Source: Sporothrix humicola (lineage: Eukaryota; Ascomycota; Sordariomycetes; Ophiostomatales; Ophiostomataceae). Taken from it: a stretch of 64,000 nt of DNA. Of this stretch, positions 11,306-22,300 are shown piece by piece (position 1 is the stretch's first letter; every line of letters starts with the position of its first letter). The translations under genes and the position numbers were made by a program. The stretch is from contig WNYE01000071.1 in NCBI GenBank assembly GCA_021396245.1, positions 62,001 through 126,000 of the forward strand, given 5' to 3'. Under the pieces are notes generated by a model. The model worked only from the letters and a program-made list of their open reading frames with translations, was not told where the DNA came from and ran no database searches.

Positions 11306-11917
11306 CTATCTTCTATTGTAGCCATTCGGATTCGGCTGTGCCACCGCAGCCAACGCCCCTGTGCCTGGAATCGTCCAGTTGTTCACACCCCACCACCACC
11401 TCCGTACCCGTGCGCCGACCGACTGTCCGCTCAGCTTTGCACTCCGGTTCCAGTATTGCCATCCGCAGACAGCCAAGTTGTAGAGCAGGCCTTGCACGAA
11501 GGGCATTAGCATCTGGTCCCGCACCGTGATCAGCGCCACCTTCCACCACTTGTCGGCCGCCGCCAGGCTGCGCAGGTAGCTCTGCTCGAAGCGCAGGTCT
11601 GGCAGCGGTGGAAGTTGTTGATGTGGCCGAGATGCAGCACGTCCACTCTGGGCATACCGGTCGACGGTTGGGTCCCATGGCCGGATGACGCTGTAAGGGC
11701 TGTCACCATCCTCGTCATCCTCCTCTTCGTCGTCCAACGGGTCAAGCTCTAGCGGGTCTTCATCGAGCCCCTTGCGGCTCCCAACCTTCTCCAGAACGAC
11801 GGGTTCCCGAACATCGGCGGCTGTTGACGGCGCGATATCGCGCTCGGCTGTAGGGTCGTGGACGATGGTGGCGGTTTGGATCGTCTCTGCGATCTGGAGG
11901 GGTACGGAGTTGGCCAT
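11306..11917 (-). CDS. DUF1770 family protein
   Basis: A single exon of 203 residues. The N-terminal 90 residues are acidic and disordered (DPLELDPLDDEEEDDEDGD). The conserved part begins at LPPLPDLRFEQSYL near residue 103 and continues through WWKVALITVRDQMLMPFVQG and NLAVCGWQYWNR, the signature of the fungus-specific DUF1770 family. The second motif is amphipathic to hydrophobic and could touch a membrane. No function is known for the family. The gene is divergent from eRF1 and shares its 1.06-kb promoter. Confidence 0.8.
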   Translation of the reverse strand: MANSVPLQIAETIQTATIVHDPTAERDIAPSTAADVREPVVLEKVGSRKGLDEDPLELDPLDDEEEDDEDGDSPYSVIRPWDPTVDRYAQSGRAASRPHQQLPPLPDLRFEQSYLRSLAAADKWWKVALITVRDQMLMPFVQGLLYNLAVCGWQYWNRSAKLSGQSVGARVRRWWWGVNNWTIPGTGALAAVAQPNPNGYNRR

Positions 11918-12980
11918 TGTGTGTTTTGTGACTGGCTGTCGTGGGAAGACGTGGTGTATGTTCCCCGTTTGCGTCTTGTTCGTGATTTCTGTTCGCTATT
12001 GTCCCTATTCTGATGTTCGGCTCGGCTCCATTGGCGGTTGCCCTTTGTGTGGATATTGGACGCGAACAGCTGAACTCGATTCGGAAGCTACTCTGACCAC
12101 TCTCAGTTCTCAATGGCATGTACCTTTGTACCTCGCGCCTTCCTCCCGTTGGACGTCATACTTTACGTTGGCCCGTGCGTTGCTGACTACACCAGCCCAC
12201 AAAGGTTATGGTGACCGCCCTGTAAATACGATTCTATGGCGGTTTTTACACCCAATGTCCCTCATATGCCAGCACATTGCGCGTTGTTGCCCCTCCATGG
12301 CGGCGCGTTCTCCGCGTGAGTCTTCTGCCCGTAGGAGGCGCTTCCGCCTAAAATGAGTGCCTGAGCTACAGGGGACCATTGCAGGGTCGCGCCTGCCACG
12401 CCGCCCAACGCACCACACAATGGGTGGTCAGAATTTTCACTTGCCGTTCCAAGTCCACCCAAAATTTAATGAAAAATTAAGGTTGAAAAAACAACCACGC
12501 AAAAAATGCCCCAAATTTTTTTTCTTTAGCCCCGCCATCCACCGCCCACTTTCCCTCACTTTCCCCTGTCTTTTGGCCAAGCTGCACAACCTGCTTTTAG
12601 TCGCGCCTTCCTAATTTTGCATGTTGTTGCTGTGCTGGCAGGCGTCCTCCCTCCCTCCTTCCCTTGCTGTAAACCCACCAACTTCCGTTTGACGCCGTTC
12701 GGTTTTTATCGACTGTTTTGGCCCTTTTGTCCTGCTTTGCTGTCTTTTCCCTTTTTCCCCTTTCCTCCTTTCTCTTTTTCCCTCTTCCTCACCAACAAAA
12801 CAGAAAAGCTCTTGAGGAGAGATTTTGCAGGAACAGCAAACTCGCGCAAAACACGTCAACGGGTCCACGACCTTTTGTGTGCTTCTTGTTTTCTCTCTAA
12901 TATCAGAATCCCTTTTCAACCCCTCGAACCTACTCTCTTTTTTTTTTGCCTTGATAAAACCCCCCCAAAATACCGCCAAG
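11918..12980. promoter_or_regulatory. divergent promoter between DUF1770 gene and eRF1
   Basis: This 1,063-bp region serves a minus-strand and a plus-strand gene. It holds CACCACACAAT (12411-12421) and CAGAATTTTCAC (12429-12440), both also found in the uL2 promoter, then A/T-rich runs. From about 12625 onward the plus strand is a pyrimidine-rich leader of roughly 350 nt with no ATG before the eRF1 start. No gene is seen inside. Confidence 0.6.
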
Positions 12981-14552
12981 ATGTCGGACCCCAATGGCAA
13001 TGAGGCCGAGAAGAACGTCAGTTTACCGCCTCTCTACTTTCCGAACGGAATACGCCCGCTGCCCCCGGCATGGCTTCTCTACTCCCCCTTTTGCGTCTGC
13101 TAATACCCTCCCTAGATCGAGATGTGGAAGGTGAAGAAGCTGATCAAGCGGCTCGAAGCTGCTCGCGGCAACGGAACCAGCATGATCTCGCTGATTATTC
13201 GTGCGTGATATTTACCACCCCTCCTCCTCTCTCCGCTTGGTCATCTCATACGGAAACCGACCTCTATTAGGACAGCCCACTGACAAACCCCGCAGCGCCC
13301 AAGGATCAGGTCTCTCGTATCTCCAAGATGTTGGCTGAAGAATACGTACGTCACAAGCTCCCCATAGCTTCAACCTCTCCTCAACATAACGTCACACTAA
13401 CATGCCTTTCACCAGGGTACCGCCTCGAACATCAAGTCTCGTGTCAACCGTCAGTCGGTCTTGTCCGCCATCACGTCGACCCAGCAGCGCCTGAAGCTCT
13501 ACAACAAGGTGCCGCCCAACGGCCTCGTCGTCTACTGTGGTGAAATCTTGACCCAGGAAGGCAAGGAGCGCAAGGTCAACATTGACTTTGAGCCCTTCAA
13601 GCCCATCAACACCTCCCTGTACCTTTGCGACAACAAGTTCCACACCGAGGCCCTCGCCGAGCTGCTCGAGTCCGACCAGAAGTTCGGTTTCATCATCATG
13701 GACGGTAACGGTGCTCTGTTCGGTACGCTGAGCGGCAACACCCGTGAGATTGTCCACAAGTTCTCTGTGGATCTGCCCAAGAAGCACGGTCGTGGTGGTC
13801 AGTCCGCTCTGCGTTTCGCGCGTCTGCGTGACGAGAAGCGCCACAACTACGTCCGCAAGGTCGCCGAGTTGGCCGTGCAGAACTTTATCACCAACGACAA
13901 GGTCAACGTGGCCGGTCTCATTCTGGCTGGTTCCGCTGATTTCAAGAACGACCTCAACGCGTCCGACATGTTCGACAACCGTCTGGCCGTCAAGGTTATC
14001 AAGGTTGTCGACGTGTCGTATGGCGGCGAAAACGGCTTCAACCAGGCCATTGAACTGTCGTCGGAGACTCTGGGCAACGTCAAGTTCATCCAGGAGAAGA
14101 AGCTGATTGGCAAGTACTTTGAGGAGATCAGCCAGGACACCGGCCGTGTCTGCTACGGTATCGACGATACCCTCAAGGCCCTGGAGCTCGGCGCTGTCGA
14201 GACCCTGATTGTCTTTGAGAACCTCGAGATCACCCGCTGGATCCTCAAGGATAGCAACGGCGCTGAGAACATTGTGCACACCACTAAGCAGCAGGAGACC
14301 GGCACCCGGGATAAGTTCCTGGACAAGGCTACTGGCCAGGAGATGGAGGTTGTGTCGTCGGAGTCGTTCCTCGAGTGGATCGCCGAGCACTACAAGGACT
14401 TTGGTACGACGCTGGAGTTTGTGTCGGACCGTTCGACGGAGGGCAACCAGTTCGTCAAGGGCTTTGGCGGCATTGGCGGCCTGCTGCGTTACAAGGTCAA
14501 CTTTGAGCAGTTGGCCGAAGTGGATGACGATGATGACTACTACGACGATTGA
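12981..14552 (+). CDS. sup45: eukaryotic translation termination factor eRF1
   Basis: Four exons (12981-13016, 13116-13200, 13296-13345, 13416-14552) encode 435 residues, the normal eRF1 length. The protein reads all three stop codons in the ribosomal A site and triggers peptide release with eRF3. Domain 1 contains the stop-recognition motifs NIKS (start of exon 4) and YLCDNKF (the Y-C-F motif). Domain 2 contains the catalytic GRGGQSALRF with the GGQ tripeptide. The C-terminal domain ends in an Asp/Tyr-rich tail as in other eRF1s. The first donor is GTCAGT, less common than the others. The stop is TGA followed by C, the leakiest termination tetranucleotide, and the frame stays open for 159 more codons (see the extension entry). 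Confidence 0.97.
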
Positions 14553-15032
14553 CAAACTGATTCCCTCGTGAGCAGCGAGGGATCTGTGGCTCAAATGTTT
14601 ACAACCACGGCTTCCGCCACCACTAGCACCAGCACCACCCCAGTCACCACCGCCGCCAACACCGTCCAAATCGGCCGCGAAAAGGGGGACTGGATCGAGA
14701 TTGAAATCGATAATGGTACGGGACGCGACGACAACAATGACGGCGTCGCGGATTCCCGCGCCGGTAGTAGCAACTACAGCCTCAGCAGCGCCAGCAGCAG
14801 TGGCAACAGCTACTACCAGCCGTCGTCGACAGCTCCTCGGTCCGGTCACCTCGACACCGCGACCGCGACGACGGCCTCACCGTCTTCGTCATCGTCATCG
14901 CCGACACCCGCCCAGCGCTCCAAGCCCCACCGTCGGGGTCTTGCGCCAGCGAAAGCGGCCAGCGCGACCGGCGACCGAGGCCACCAGGTGACCCGGCCGA
15001 GCCCGCTCCGCTCCATGATGTCGGCAACGTAA
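14553..15032 (+). other. in-frame readthrough extension of eRF1
   Basis: After the eRF1 TGA (14550-14552) the same frame has no stop until TAA at 15030-15032, giving 159 sense codons. The peptide starts QTDSLVSSEGS and is rich in Ser, Thr and Ala with a short GDWIEIEIDNG core; no known domain is visible. It has no good ATG at its beginning (first in-frame ATG near 14595), so it is best read as a readthrough extension and not as a separate gene. An independent small gene is the alternative. Confidence 0.6.
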
Positions 15033-15862
15033 ACTTGAGTCCCAAGAATGAAGGGTGAGTAAAATTGCCGCTCAGATTGCCATACCTGTGTCCAGCATCT
15101 AACATTCCCAGATGACTATACCGTTATTGTTTAAGGATATGTGCGACTGTCCCTTTTCAGGACAGCTTTGTTTGTGGTGCGCGGAGGTTTAAAAGTTTGT
15201 CAAAAGTTAAAAGAAAATCAAAAATCAGAAAACGACAAAAAAAATTGAAAATAAACAGAAAATAGGGGGGAGGCTTGGATTCGGCCAACATGGGAACGAT
15301 GAGACCAGTTAGCCAGTTTACTTCCTGACAATATCAAAAAGGCCGTTTCAGACCTCTTCCTTAAATATTTCTCCTTTTATAAAACCAACTACCGTGATAT
15401 GCTTGTACATGTGTCAAACGTAGGGCGTAGGGCGTGGATACCCGTTGTTGTAATGTCTTGTTAAACAGAATGAGTGTTGTGCGTTGTCGTTCACTTGTGT
15501 TAGCTTGAGTCGTTTCGCGGGAGGTTGTCAACTCATTGTGTGAGGCTAGACCCACTAAAATTGTACACCAGTGGCAGCTTCCTTCCAGTCGCAGCTTCCA
15601 AACACTTAGCACGTATTTTTGGTGCCGTTTTATTTTTTATGTGCCCCGGTTGCTCCTTCCTTCCCCTCCTCCTACTCAATCCGGGCCGTCTCCAAAGCCT
15701 GGTTTTTCTGGGGCACTCTTTGAAATCTTTAAAAACGGGTGCATTCACGCATTTTAAGGAGTGTTTTGTGGGGTGAATCACCAATTGAGCAGGACATCTC
15801 TTCAATCTCACTCTCACTTTACCACTCGTCATCTTAAAACACGTACCTTCCACCACGACAGA
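15033..15862 (+). other. eRF1 distal 3'UTR with intron, then PHA2-type gene promoter
   Basis: A 57-nt intron is predicted at 15055-15111: donor GTGAGT, branch-like CTAAC at 15099-15103, acceptor CAG at 15109-15111. It lies in the 3'UTR, 502 nt after the eRF1 stop but only 22 nt after the stop of the readthrough extension. Downstream, A-rich sequence near 15190-15265 and a pyrimidine-rich stretch near 15630-15710 probably mark polyadenylation and the next promoter. Confidence 0.6.
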
Positions 15863-16975
15863 ATGACACGGCCGGCCGTGGCCTTTCTGGGCCCTGTTGC
15901 CTCTTATACACACCAGGTGGGTTCCATATGCCTCTTTCCTCTTTCAGTGTCTGATATAAACGGGCAAGAGCGGGCATACGGTCACGCCTTCCCTTTTCAT
16001 CGAGTTGTTGTTCACAAATGCTGACTGTTCCTTCCCCCTTACAAGGCTGCAAAGTCCGTCTTTGCTGGCACAAACAATGAGCTCCTGCCAGTAGCCACCA
16101 TCAAGGACGTCTTTGAGGCGGTCCGCAACGGCGACGCTGCATACGGCGTCGTGCCCTTTGAGAACTCGACACATGGGCCTGTTACGTTTACGCTCGCGGC
16201 CCTCGCCGACCGGGACAATGCATATGAAGAACTGTCCGTCTGCGGCGAGACCTACCTAGCCGTGCACCACTACCTGCTGGGACGCAACAAGTCGCCAGGA
16301 GAGACCAATGCCGACCCAGATGTGTTTGGCACTCCCCTCACATCCCTCGACCACATCACCCGCGTCTACTCCCACCCGCAGGGCTTCGGCCAGACCACGG
16401 CCTTCTTCCGGCGGTACTTCCCCGACCCGGCCCGCCGCCCGGAGATGATCGACGCCAGCTCGACCAGCCGAGCCGCCGAACTCGCCGCCGCCGATGAGTC
16501 AGGAAGCAGTGCCGCCATCTCCAGCCTGATGGCCGCCGAGACGTCGGGGCTCGACGTGCTGGCGCGCAGCATCGAGGACCGCGCCGACAACACGACCCGC
16601 TTCTACGTTTTGCGCAAGAACCCGCCACAGGCACCGCCCACCACTCCTTCGACCACATGCCCCAAGTCGCTCGTGTCGTTCACCGTGCCGCACCGCAGCC
16701 CCGGTGCACTGGCCGACGTCCTCGAGTGCTTCCGGCGGGCACGGCTGAACCTGACGAGCATCAACAGCCTGCCGAGTCTGGTGAAGCCGTTCCACTATTT
16801 GTTCTTTGTTGAGTTTGAGCACGGCGATGAACCTGGAAGCAAAGAAGAGGCCGAAGCAGCAACAGGGGAGTCTGCAGACGAGCGGGTGCAAAAGGTGCTG
16901 GCCGAGGTGGCCAAGGTGGCAGAAACACATCGGTTATTGGGTACGTGGAACAAGCCGGAGCCATTGCTGTCATGA
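15863..16975 (+). CDS. pha2: prephenate dehydratase
   Basis: Two exons (15863-15916 and 16046-16975) encode 327 residues. The enzyme decarboxylates and dehydrates prephenate to phenylpyruvate, the committed step to phenylalanine. Exon 1 encodes MTRPAVAFLGPVASYTHQ, the family start that the splice joins to AAKSVF. The catalytic domain shows GDAAYGVVPFENSTHGPV near residue 50 and ends near residue 200. A C-terminal ACT domain begins at SLVSFTVPHRSPGALADVL (about residue 222) and would bind phenylalanine for feedback inhibition. Length and domain order match fungal Pha2. Confidence 0.93.
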
Positions 16976-17469
16976 AGACAGTCAGTTGGATAGAAAATAA
17001 AACGTGAATGATAAAATAAAAATAAGGACATTTATTTGTATTTTTTAAACATTTGATGATGACAAAAATATTACAATATCAAGATGCACAATTTATATCA
17101 CAACGTCTTTTTTTTTCACTTAAAAAAGTTGAAAAAAAATCCTTGAATTAAATATAAGTTAAAAAAATTGGCACAAATGTTCTTCATTATTTCACTTAAC
17201 CCTCTCGTGTTGATTAGAATGTTGTCCATACTCCTTACCGGGCATTGTCATCCCGGTATGTGGGCGTGGCGGTTGTCGTGGTTTGGTCTGCCGAACAGCT
17301 CTGGGGTTTTGGCCGATGTTCCCCACATTTTTCTCCAAAGTGACCTCACTTCTTACAAGCAAAAGCCGTTTGGGACCTCCTTCATTAACAACGCCTCGGC
17401 TCTCCGTGTGCACTGTGAACTCAAATCTTCTTTTTATTTGAGTTTCTTTAACAAACTTCACAACACACG
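16976..17469. other. intergenic region between pha2 and the HTD2-like gene
   Basis: A 494-bp spacer between two plus-strand genes. The first 200 bp are strongly A/T-rich (16990-17170), as expected for a 3'UTR and terminator region. The rest should hold the promoter of the next gene. No ORF of coding character. Confidence 0.55.
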
Positions 17470-19023
17470 ATGCTTTCCATAATACGCCCACGAGCAGCGA
17501 GGGCCTGCCTTCGAGCATCTCTATTACGCCCATATCCAATCACAGTCTCGGCGCCGGGCGCCGGTCCGGCACTGGCACCGATCTCGGCCAGGATTTCACA
17601 GTTTCGCGGTCTAAAGACTTCTTCAGAGCCTGAAACGTCAGACTATTCGAAGCTCAGCAGTGACGAGCTCAACAAGGGCTTGGCTTACGAGACTGACCTG
17701 GCCCGCGCCAGCCAGCCATTCAATGTCGAGTATTTGCGGGAGAGCATGGCCCGCCGGCCGCACCGTGCGACGTACGATCACCTGTCGTCGACGCACTCCC
17801 ATCTACTGAACATTGCATTGTACGATGTCCTCCCGCGCCGCGCCCAATCCGGCGCGATTCCCGCGAGCCAAGAAGGCGGCGACGGCGTTAATGCCCCAAG
17901 GAACCGGTTTACCTTGCCGGTGACCCAGTCTGCCACAAATGCGGCCGCCGATCCCACCCACGTGCTGCCTGCCGGCCACCACTTGGTGTACTACCCCCTC
18001 CAGCGGCCCATCTCGCTGCTCGAGCCGGATGGCACGGACCCGGCGCAGTCGCCCGGCGTGCCCTTTGTGCGGCGAATGTGGGCGGGAGGCTCGCTGCACT
18101 TCCAGTCGCCCGAAAAGCTGGCGCTCAACGGGCAGCGGACAGTCTGTGTCGAGGGCCTGGACACGCAGAACATGGTGATGCGGGGCGGCCCGGGCCGAGA
18201 AAAGATCTTTGTCGATGTGATTCGGCGGTATGGCGGGCTGGGCAGCGTAAACAAGGACACGACAAACGCCCGCCTCGACGAGGTTCTCCAGATTGAAGAC
18301 AGTGTATGGCAAGCCGCGGCCCTCGAAGAAAGACGGACGCTCGTGTTTATGCGGGCTAAGGACGAAGTCCTAGAAGGAGCGTCGACCGAGGCAAAGCCCA
18401 AGCCCCAGGAGGAGCGCATCATCAAAGGTAAGAAGAGTCTATGAGATACGACGTCTTTATATATCTGACACTAACGTGGTGATGCAGCCCCCCGAGCACC
18501 AGAATACTCCTTCTCCTTCACGCCCACGTCGACGCTGCTCTTCCAGTTCAGCGCACTCTCCTACAACGCCCACTCGATCCACCTCGATGTTAACTACTGC
18601 CGCAATGTCGAGGGCTATCGTGATTTGTTGGTGCACGGCCCACTGACGTTGGTGCTGATGCTGTCGGCTCTCCGGGGGAAGGTGGGAGAGGTTGTGAGTG
18701 CAAACAAAGTAAGTGCGCCCAGCCGCCTGGCCCTTCCACACCGGTACATTCGCAAGTTTGACTACCGCAATATTGCGCCGCTGTACGCCAACGAAGAGCT
18801 CCGGGTGTGTGTGGCGCGCAACCCGCAAGACCCCAACAGAGACGGCCGGACTCGCGGGTTCTCAAAGTGGGATGTGTGGGTCGAGAACAGCCGGGGCAGT
18901 GTGTGTGCTCGGGGAACGGCCATTAGCTGCCCGGATTCGTATGAGCCAGTGAAGGCGAAAGACGATGGTCGGCCAGCCAGCGAAGACGACGCTTGGGACG
19001 ATGAGTGGTACTACGAGGCATGA
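17470..19023 (+). CDS. htd2: mitochondrial 3-hydroxyacyl-thioester dehydratase, HTD2-like
   Basis: Two exons (17470-18427 and 18488-19023; donor GTAAGA) encode 497 residues. The N-terminus (MLSIIRPRAARACLRASLLR) is Arg-rich and lacks acidic residues, typical of a mitochondrial presequence. A first hot-dog-like half shows MWAGGSLHFQSP near residue 200. The second, MaoC-like half contains HLDVNYCRNVEGYRDLLVHGPL, with the conserved Asp/His hydratase-type residues, and KFDYRNIAPLYANEELRVC. Yeast Htd2 performs the dehydratase step of mitochondrial type II fatty acid synthesis needed for lipoic acid. The protein is longer than yeast Htd2 but similar to other filamentous-fungal members. A GTAAGT at 18709 lies inside the open frame and is not taken as an intron. 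Confidence 0.82.
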
Positions 19024-19344
19024 TCACGGAGCATGATGTAATAAAAGTTGAATGTAAAAAATAAATATAAATGATAAATTATCCAAAACATTAAAGGTAT
19101 CGTTCGAAATGCTATGCATCATCTATGATGTAGTGTGGTATGCCCAAATTATGATCCCAGTCTCTGTTCGCCTGAAATGCCATGCCAAAAACAAAAACAA
19201 AAACAAATTAAACCAAAAAAGATATAACCTCCCAAAAGTAAATCCAAAACAAAACAAAAAATATCCAAAAAGCGAGTGACTGGACCACCAAAGTGACAAT
19301 AAAATAATACAGTGAATGAAATAGAAAAGTAGGGCGTTGCGTAT
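19024..19344. other. convergent intergenic region
   Basis: A 321-bp A-rich spacer between the stops of the HTD2-like and PH/LRR genes, with repeated AAAACAAAAACAAA-type sequence near 19180-19260. It should contain both 3'UTRs. Confidence 0.55.
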
Positions 19345-22300
19345 TTACGACTCCGTGCAGATGACATACTCGGTGCCATCCTCCATCGTAAACTTTTCCA
19401 GGATCCGGGATAGATCCGGCTCGGCGAAAAACGCCTTTTCGAGGAACGCGCTGTCGAGCGTGCTCTCAATTGTGGTTTCGGTGGCGACCTTGGGCGTCTT
19501 GGGCAGGTCCCAGCTGACGAGACCCGGCCCATCAGCTCCATCGGCACCGTCGACGGGGCTGTTGAGGGCCTCGTCATCTTGCGGGACACGGTATGGCATG
19601 TCCTCGGTGATCTGGGGCACCACCATGGTCGAGTTGACCGGCGGCTGGCGTGCCTGAGACGAGGCCTGGTGTTGAGAGGAAGACGACGACGGCTGGTCCA
19701 GCGACGACTGCTCGGACGACTGTTCCTGCGAGTCGCGGCCGTGGGCTTCTTCCTCCTCCTCCATGGGCGTTGTCGTGAACATGACACCCTCGGGCATGCG
19801 GAGCTGCAGGCTGGGCCAGCCGCGCTCGCCGCACGTGTCGTATGCCTCGTCCAAGTCAAGAATGCAGCCCGTGTCCTGCTGCAGCTTGGTCATGTTGCGC
19901 GACATGTACGTCATGATCTCGGCGGCCGCCGTCTCGATCTCGTCGCGGATCAGCGCCTTCTGGCGCTCCAAGCCAGGATCGACAACGGCGCCGGCCGAAG
20001 CCTTCTTCTTGTGCTTGGAGTTGGTCGGCTGTGTCGGCGACGGTGGGGGAGGAATGTCCTTGACGCAGGTCTTGAGCATTTCCTCGAGTTCCTCGGGCGA
20101 GAATGGGTACACGAGAAGAGTGCTGTTCGTCTCGAGGCTCTTGGCCATGTAGCGAAGACTGGTGGCGTTGAAACCGTTGTCGCCGCAGTCCAGGTACAGG
20201 AGTGTCTTGTTGGCTTGGACGGCCGAGCCAAGCGTGCCCGTGCTATCATGAAGTCTCTGGTTGCGGACACGGAGATGCGTGAGCGTCTTGTTGTTTGCCA
20301 GGCCACGGAGAGCACGGCCGAAGCCCTTGCCCAACTGGCCATCGTCGAGCTTGCCACAGTAGCCCGAAATGTCGAGGTAACGAACCGAATGGTTCTCCTC
20401 AAAGAACCGCTCCAGCGCCTCAATCGTGTTCTCGCTGCATGCGTCGTCGGTCACAGGGACTGGCGCAGTGCCGACTAGGCTGAGGTAGTCGATGAACGGG
20501 TTTGCGGTCAGGGCGCCCATGAGCTGGATGTACTTGGCCTCGTCCTGGAACTCGACCATGTTGAGGTGAAGACCAAAGCGGCCGCCCCAGTTGTGGCCCA
20601 GAGCTGTGACAAACTCCTCGATACCGTCCTCGAGAGGGTTGCTGCTGAGGTGGAGGTGGATGTCGTACAGACCAGCCATGGCATTAAAGATGCGGCCGGC
20701 AAGGTAGCCAGTGATGCCGCAGTTGTTGAGCACAAGACGGCGGAGAGAGTAGCCATAGCCACCATTCTGCATCGAGGCCTGGCGGGCTGACAGGGTCTGC
20801 AGGAACGTCTCGAGAGCCGTGATAGAGCTCTCGTTGAGCTTGAAGTTTGAGATGTCCAGCTCCTCGAGGAACTCTAGGCGATCAAGGACTTCGAGCGGCA
20901 GGAGCTCGCCCTCAAAGGTGCCCGTGATGCAGCTTGAGAGGTTGAGCTGTCTCAGGCTGCCGACAGACTCCATAAACTGCTGGATCAGAGCAGCGGGGAC
21001 ACGGCCAAAGTTTTGTGAAACGTCCAGAGTCTGCAGCGTCCAGGCAGACTGCGAGAGTGCCTGGAACAGCATCTTCATGGACTGGTCAGACAGACCACAG
21101 CTGGCCACATCGAGAGCTTCTAGGCTGACAGCCTCCTGTCCGGGAGCAATAGTGCCGTCGAGCTGTTCGCCAGAAGAAGGGGTGATACATCCAGCAAGAC
21201 TCTCAACATCGACATCTCCCAGATGGCAACCGCGGAGGAGAAGGCGGTTGCAGCGAGTGAGACCGGCAGCCAGGAGGTTCATGATAGGAACCACAAACTG
21301 GACACTGTGGTTGCTCGCATCGCCGCCCTTGTGGACACTCGGCAGGCAGTTGGTGAAGTCGATTTGGCGGATTTTGCCCGAGGCAAACGCCAGGGCGTGG
21401 AATTCCTGGTACAGGATGCTGGCCTTTTGCACCAGAGACGTTTCGTGCGATGTCAAGCAGACTCCTAAATTGGGGGGAGGCAAAGTGTTAGCAGAAGCTC
21501 TGAATATAAAAACAGATATAAGTTCAGGTACTAGTGTGCACTAGGGAAGCCTTACCATTGCGACTCATGTAAGCGACGTTGCCCTTACGGGAGCTGTCAA
21601 ACTTGTCAACAAGACTAGACAGGTCCACGTCACAGAACGAAAGGGACTTGAAGTAGTCGTTGTACCGCAGGGCACGCAGTACGGCCAAGAGCTGCAGGTC
21701 GGTGTAAGCTCCCTTGCTTGAGGGGAGCACACGGAACTCGGGAGCAAAAGGCGTGCGCCAGTTGATTTCCCAGTCCACAGGGTTGCACCGATATGCAGCA
21801 TAGAATGCAGACAGGGTTCTCTGGAAACCGCCAAAGTCCTCGCCAGCGACAATATGCTGAGGCGTCGGGAGACCGGCAACATGGAAAACCTCCTGAATCT
21901 GCCACTGCGTTGGCCAGGCTGGCTTCAGGAACTTGTCGGCCTTGGTAAGAGTCAAGATGATGCGGCGGTAGTGCCGACTTGACAATTCGAGACCCACAGG
22001 GCTCTTAAACGGGTCACGAAACCGCATAGCAAACCGCTCATCACGAGACGACCAGTCGGCCGCAAAAGACTCAAGCGTGACGAGACCGCACGTCTGGTAC
22101 TTCATCTCCAGGGCAGTAGACTGCACAGCGGAAGCCCGGCTGATCTGAATAAAGAAGCACAGGTTGACACCAACGACCAAGTAATGAGATGACACACCCT
22201 CAATCTGGCCCTTCTTCAGCTGCTTGTCGTCTGACTTGGACTTGATACGATCTGGTGCATTCCGGTAGACAACAGGGAAAATCTCCGGGATAGTGTTGGT

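Noticed and set aside
13392..14849. Minus-strand ORF of 485 codons opposite eRF1
   Set aside because: It is exactly antisense to a highly conserved GC3-rich coding exon, which suppresses stops on the other strand. It has no domain and a repetitive Val/Leu/Asp composition typical of antisense shadows.
14598..15032. Separate small Ser/Thr-rich gene downstream of eRF1
   Set aside because: It shares the eRF1 frame, begins without promoter space 45 nt after the stop, and sits before a 3'UTR intron; a readthrough extension explains this better, although a separate gene is not fully excluded.
19579..20478. Plus-strand ORF of 299 codons opposite the PH/LRR gene
   Set aside because: Antisense shadow; Arg/Leu/Val-rich and without family resemblance.
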